Shown in pieces: positions 23,531 through 24,154 of a DNA stretch of 24,154 bases (the first letter of the stretch is position 1; the number at the start of each line of letters is the position of its first letter). Made by a program: the position numbers and the translations under genes. The DNA comes from an uncultured Eubacteriales bacterium (lineage in GTDB: Bacteria; Bacillota; Clostridia; Oscillospirales; Acutalibacteraceae): positions 1 to 24,154 of the forward strand of contig CAKSQZ010000022.1 in the NCBI GenBank assembly GCA_934486895.1, written 5' to 3'. The notes under the pieces were generated by a model. The model did no database searches. It worked only from the letters and a program-made list of their open reading frames with translations, and was not told the DNA's origin.

Positions 23531-23546
23531 ATTACAAATTTGTAAT
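23531..23546 (+). promoter_or_regulatory. 16-bp perfect palindrome in the leader, operator candidate
   Basis: ATTACAAATTTGTAAT reads the same on both strands and sits a few bases downstream of the predicted transcription start. This position suits a repressor operator. The TGTAAT half-site resembles WalR-type boxes (TGTWAH), and a further TGTAAC lies at 23500-23505 inside the promoter, but the direct-repeat N5 spacing is not met. The identity of any binder is unknown. Confidence 0.45.
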
Positions 23547-23580
23547 TTATGTTTTCAAATTGAAAGGTAATTTTACAAAA

Positions 23581-24154
23581 ATGAAAAAACTTTTTTACAA
23601 GCTGATCTCTCTTTCGTTTAGCTTTGCATTTGCGGTTTCTCTGCTTGCTTGCTCGGCGAACGCTCAGACAATGACAAGAGCTGTCGAGATAACGAGCACA
23701 AGCGGCAAACACATCGGCTACACCGCAACAACTGCCGAAGCGGCAGCGGTTCAGCAGAAGCTGGACGACACTGTTAAGACAGGCAGTGTTAAGATTGAAT
23801 CAGGCTTCAAGATGGCGCCTCTGAGCGCTGTTGAGAGCGGCGATATGGTTTATGAAAGCGCTGTTAAATTGCTTTCGGAATACGAGTGCGGATTTGGGCT
23901 TTATGTTGACGGCAAGCTGAGCATTGCGGCGCAGAGCTCGGACGAACTGCTCAACGCTATAAGCGAAAAGAAGCTCGCACTCTGCAATGAATACGGATCA
24001 GACGATGTTGAAATAACAAACGATATTCAAATCGTATCGGGACTTTTCGGAACAGAGTATGTATCTAATGATGCGAGTATTGCTGTGGCTTCGATGAACT
24101 TTTCTTCAAAGGGTATCAAGTACCGCACCGAAAAGACCGAGATCGCCTACAAGA
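23581..24154 (+). CDS. Exported cell-envelope protein, N-terminal part (cut by window end)
   Basis: The open frame starts at ATG 23581 and runs off the right edge (191 codons seen). It begins with MKKLFYKLIS and a hydrophobic stretch. Cleavage could be at SLLAC-like C24 (lipoprotein) or after ANA by signal peptidase I. A segment FGLYVDGKLSIAAQSSDELLNAI followed by EITNDIQIVSGLF resembles the region ahead of G5 and M23 peptidase domains in clostridial cell-wall proteins. The final IKYRTEKTEIAYK looks like the start of a G5 domain. This assignment is inference from partial sequence. The ribosome site (AAAGG, 13 nt) is distant. Confidence 0.7.
   Translation, partial: MKKLFYKLISLSFSFAFAVSLLACSANAQTMTRAVEITSTSGKHIGYTATTAEAAAVQQKLDDTVKTGSVKIESGFKMAPLSAVESGDMVYESAVKLLSEYECGFGLYVDGKLSIAAQSSDELLNAISEKKLALCNEYGSDDVEITNDIQIVSGLFGTEYVSNDASIAVASMNFSSKGIKYRTEKTEIAYK

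Noticed and set aside
1..24154. CRISPR arrays, insertion sequences, prophage or tRNA genes
   Set aside because: I saw no regularly spaced repeats, transposase or integrase motifs, or tRNA cloverleaf signatures in the window.

Overview
The window looks like a chromosomal segment from an anaerobic Firmicute of class Clostridia, most likely in the Oscillospiraceae/Ruminococcaceae area. This is inferred from an rnfCDGEAB operon, flavin-dependent ThyX, a zinc-ribbon/PASTA kinase-like protein, the short HisG plus HisZ pair, strong GGAGG ribosome sites, and promoters close to TTGACA-17-TATAAT. Gene density is high and there is no sign of phage, insertion sequences or CRISPR. The species cannot be named from this.

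Left part (1-5330, minus strand). The six Rnf genes run leftward from a promoter near 5300 in the order rnfC, D, G, E, A, B, tightly packed or overlapping, and end at a terminator at 170-205. Rnf couples ferredoxin:NAD+ oxidoreduction to Na+ or H+ transport across the membrane. Just beyond, on the same strand, a strong promoter and a leader with the look of a 16S rRNA leader run off the left edge, so an rRNA operon probably starts outside the window. About 190 nt of untranslated leader precede rnfC. It holds an element whose 37-nt core recurs, diverged, near 7015 on the other strand.

Centre (5380-15750, plus strand). thyX and tmk (dTMP synthesis and phosphorylation) overlap. After a hairpin and the second copy of the repeated element comes a DJ-1/PfpI-family gene overlapping the gene for 5-formyltetrahydrofolate cyclo-ligase, then mltG (peptidoglycan), a U32-family tRNA-hydroxylation gene (probably trhP), an EamA-type transporter and an unrecognised lipoprotein. 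A new promoter drives yebC. It is followed by a membrane-anchored PASTA protein whose kinase domain has lost its key catalytic residues (a predicted pseudokinase) and by yfbR (5'-deoxynucleotidase). A strong terminator closes this block.

Right part (15848-24154, plus strand). A TTGACA-17-TATCAT promoter starts a histidine operon, hisZ-G-D-C-B-A-I-E, with genes overlapping or only a few bases apart. hisH and hisF, usually placed around hisA, are absent, so imidazole-glycerol-phosphate synthase must be encoded elsewhere if the pathway is complete. The run continues into a zinc-dependent phospholipase C-family gene and luxS and ends at a strong terminator. The last gene, with its own promoter and a 16-bp palindrome in its leader, is an exported protein cut by the window edge, possibly the N-terminus of a G5/M23-type cell-wall protein.

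Most promising for novelty: the duplicated leader element (rnfC and DJ-1 genes), the degenerate zinc-ribbon PASTA pseudokinase, and the hisHF-less his operon. No clearly new multi-gene system was recognised.
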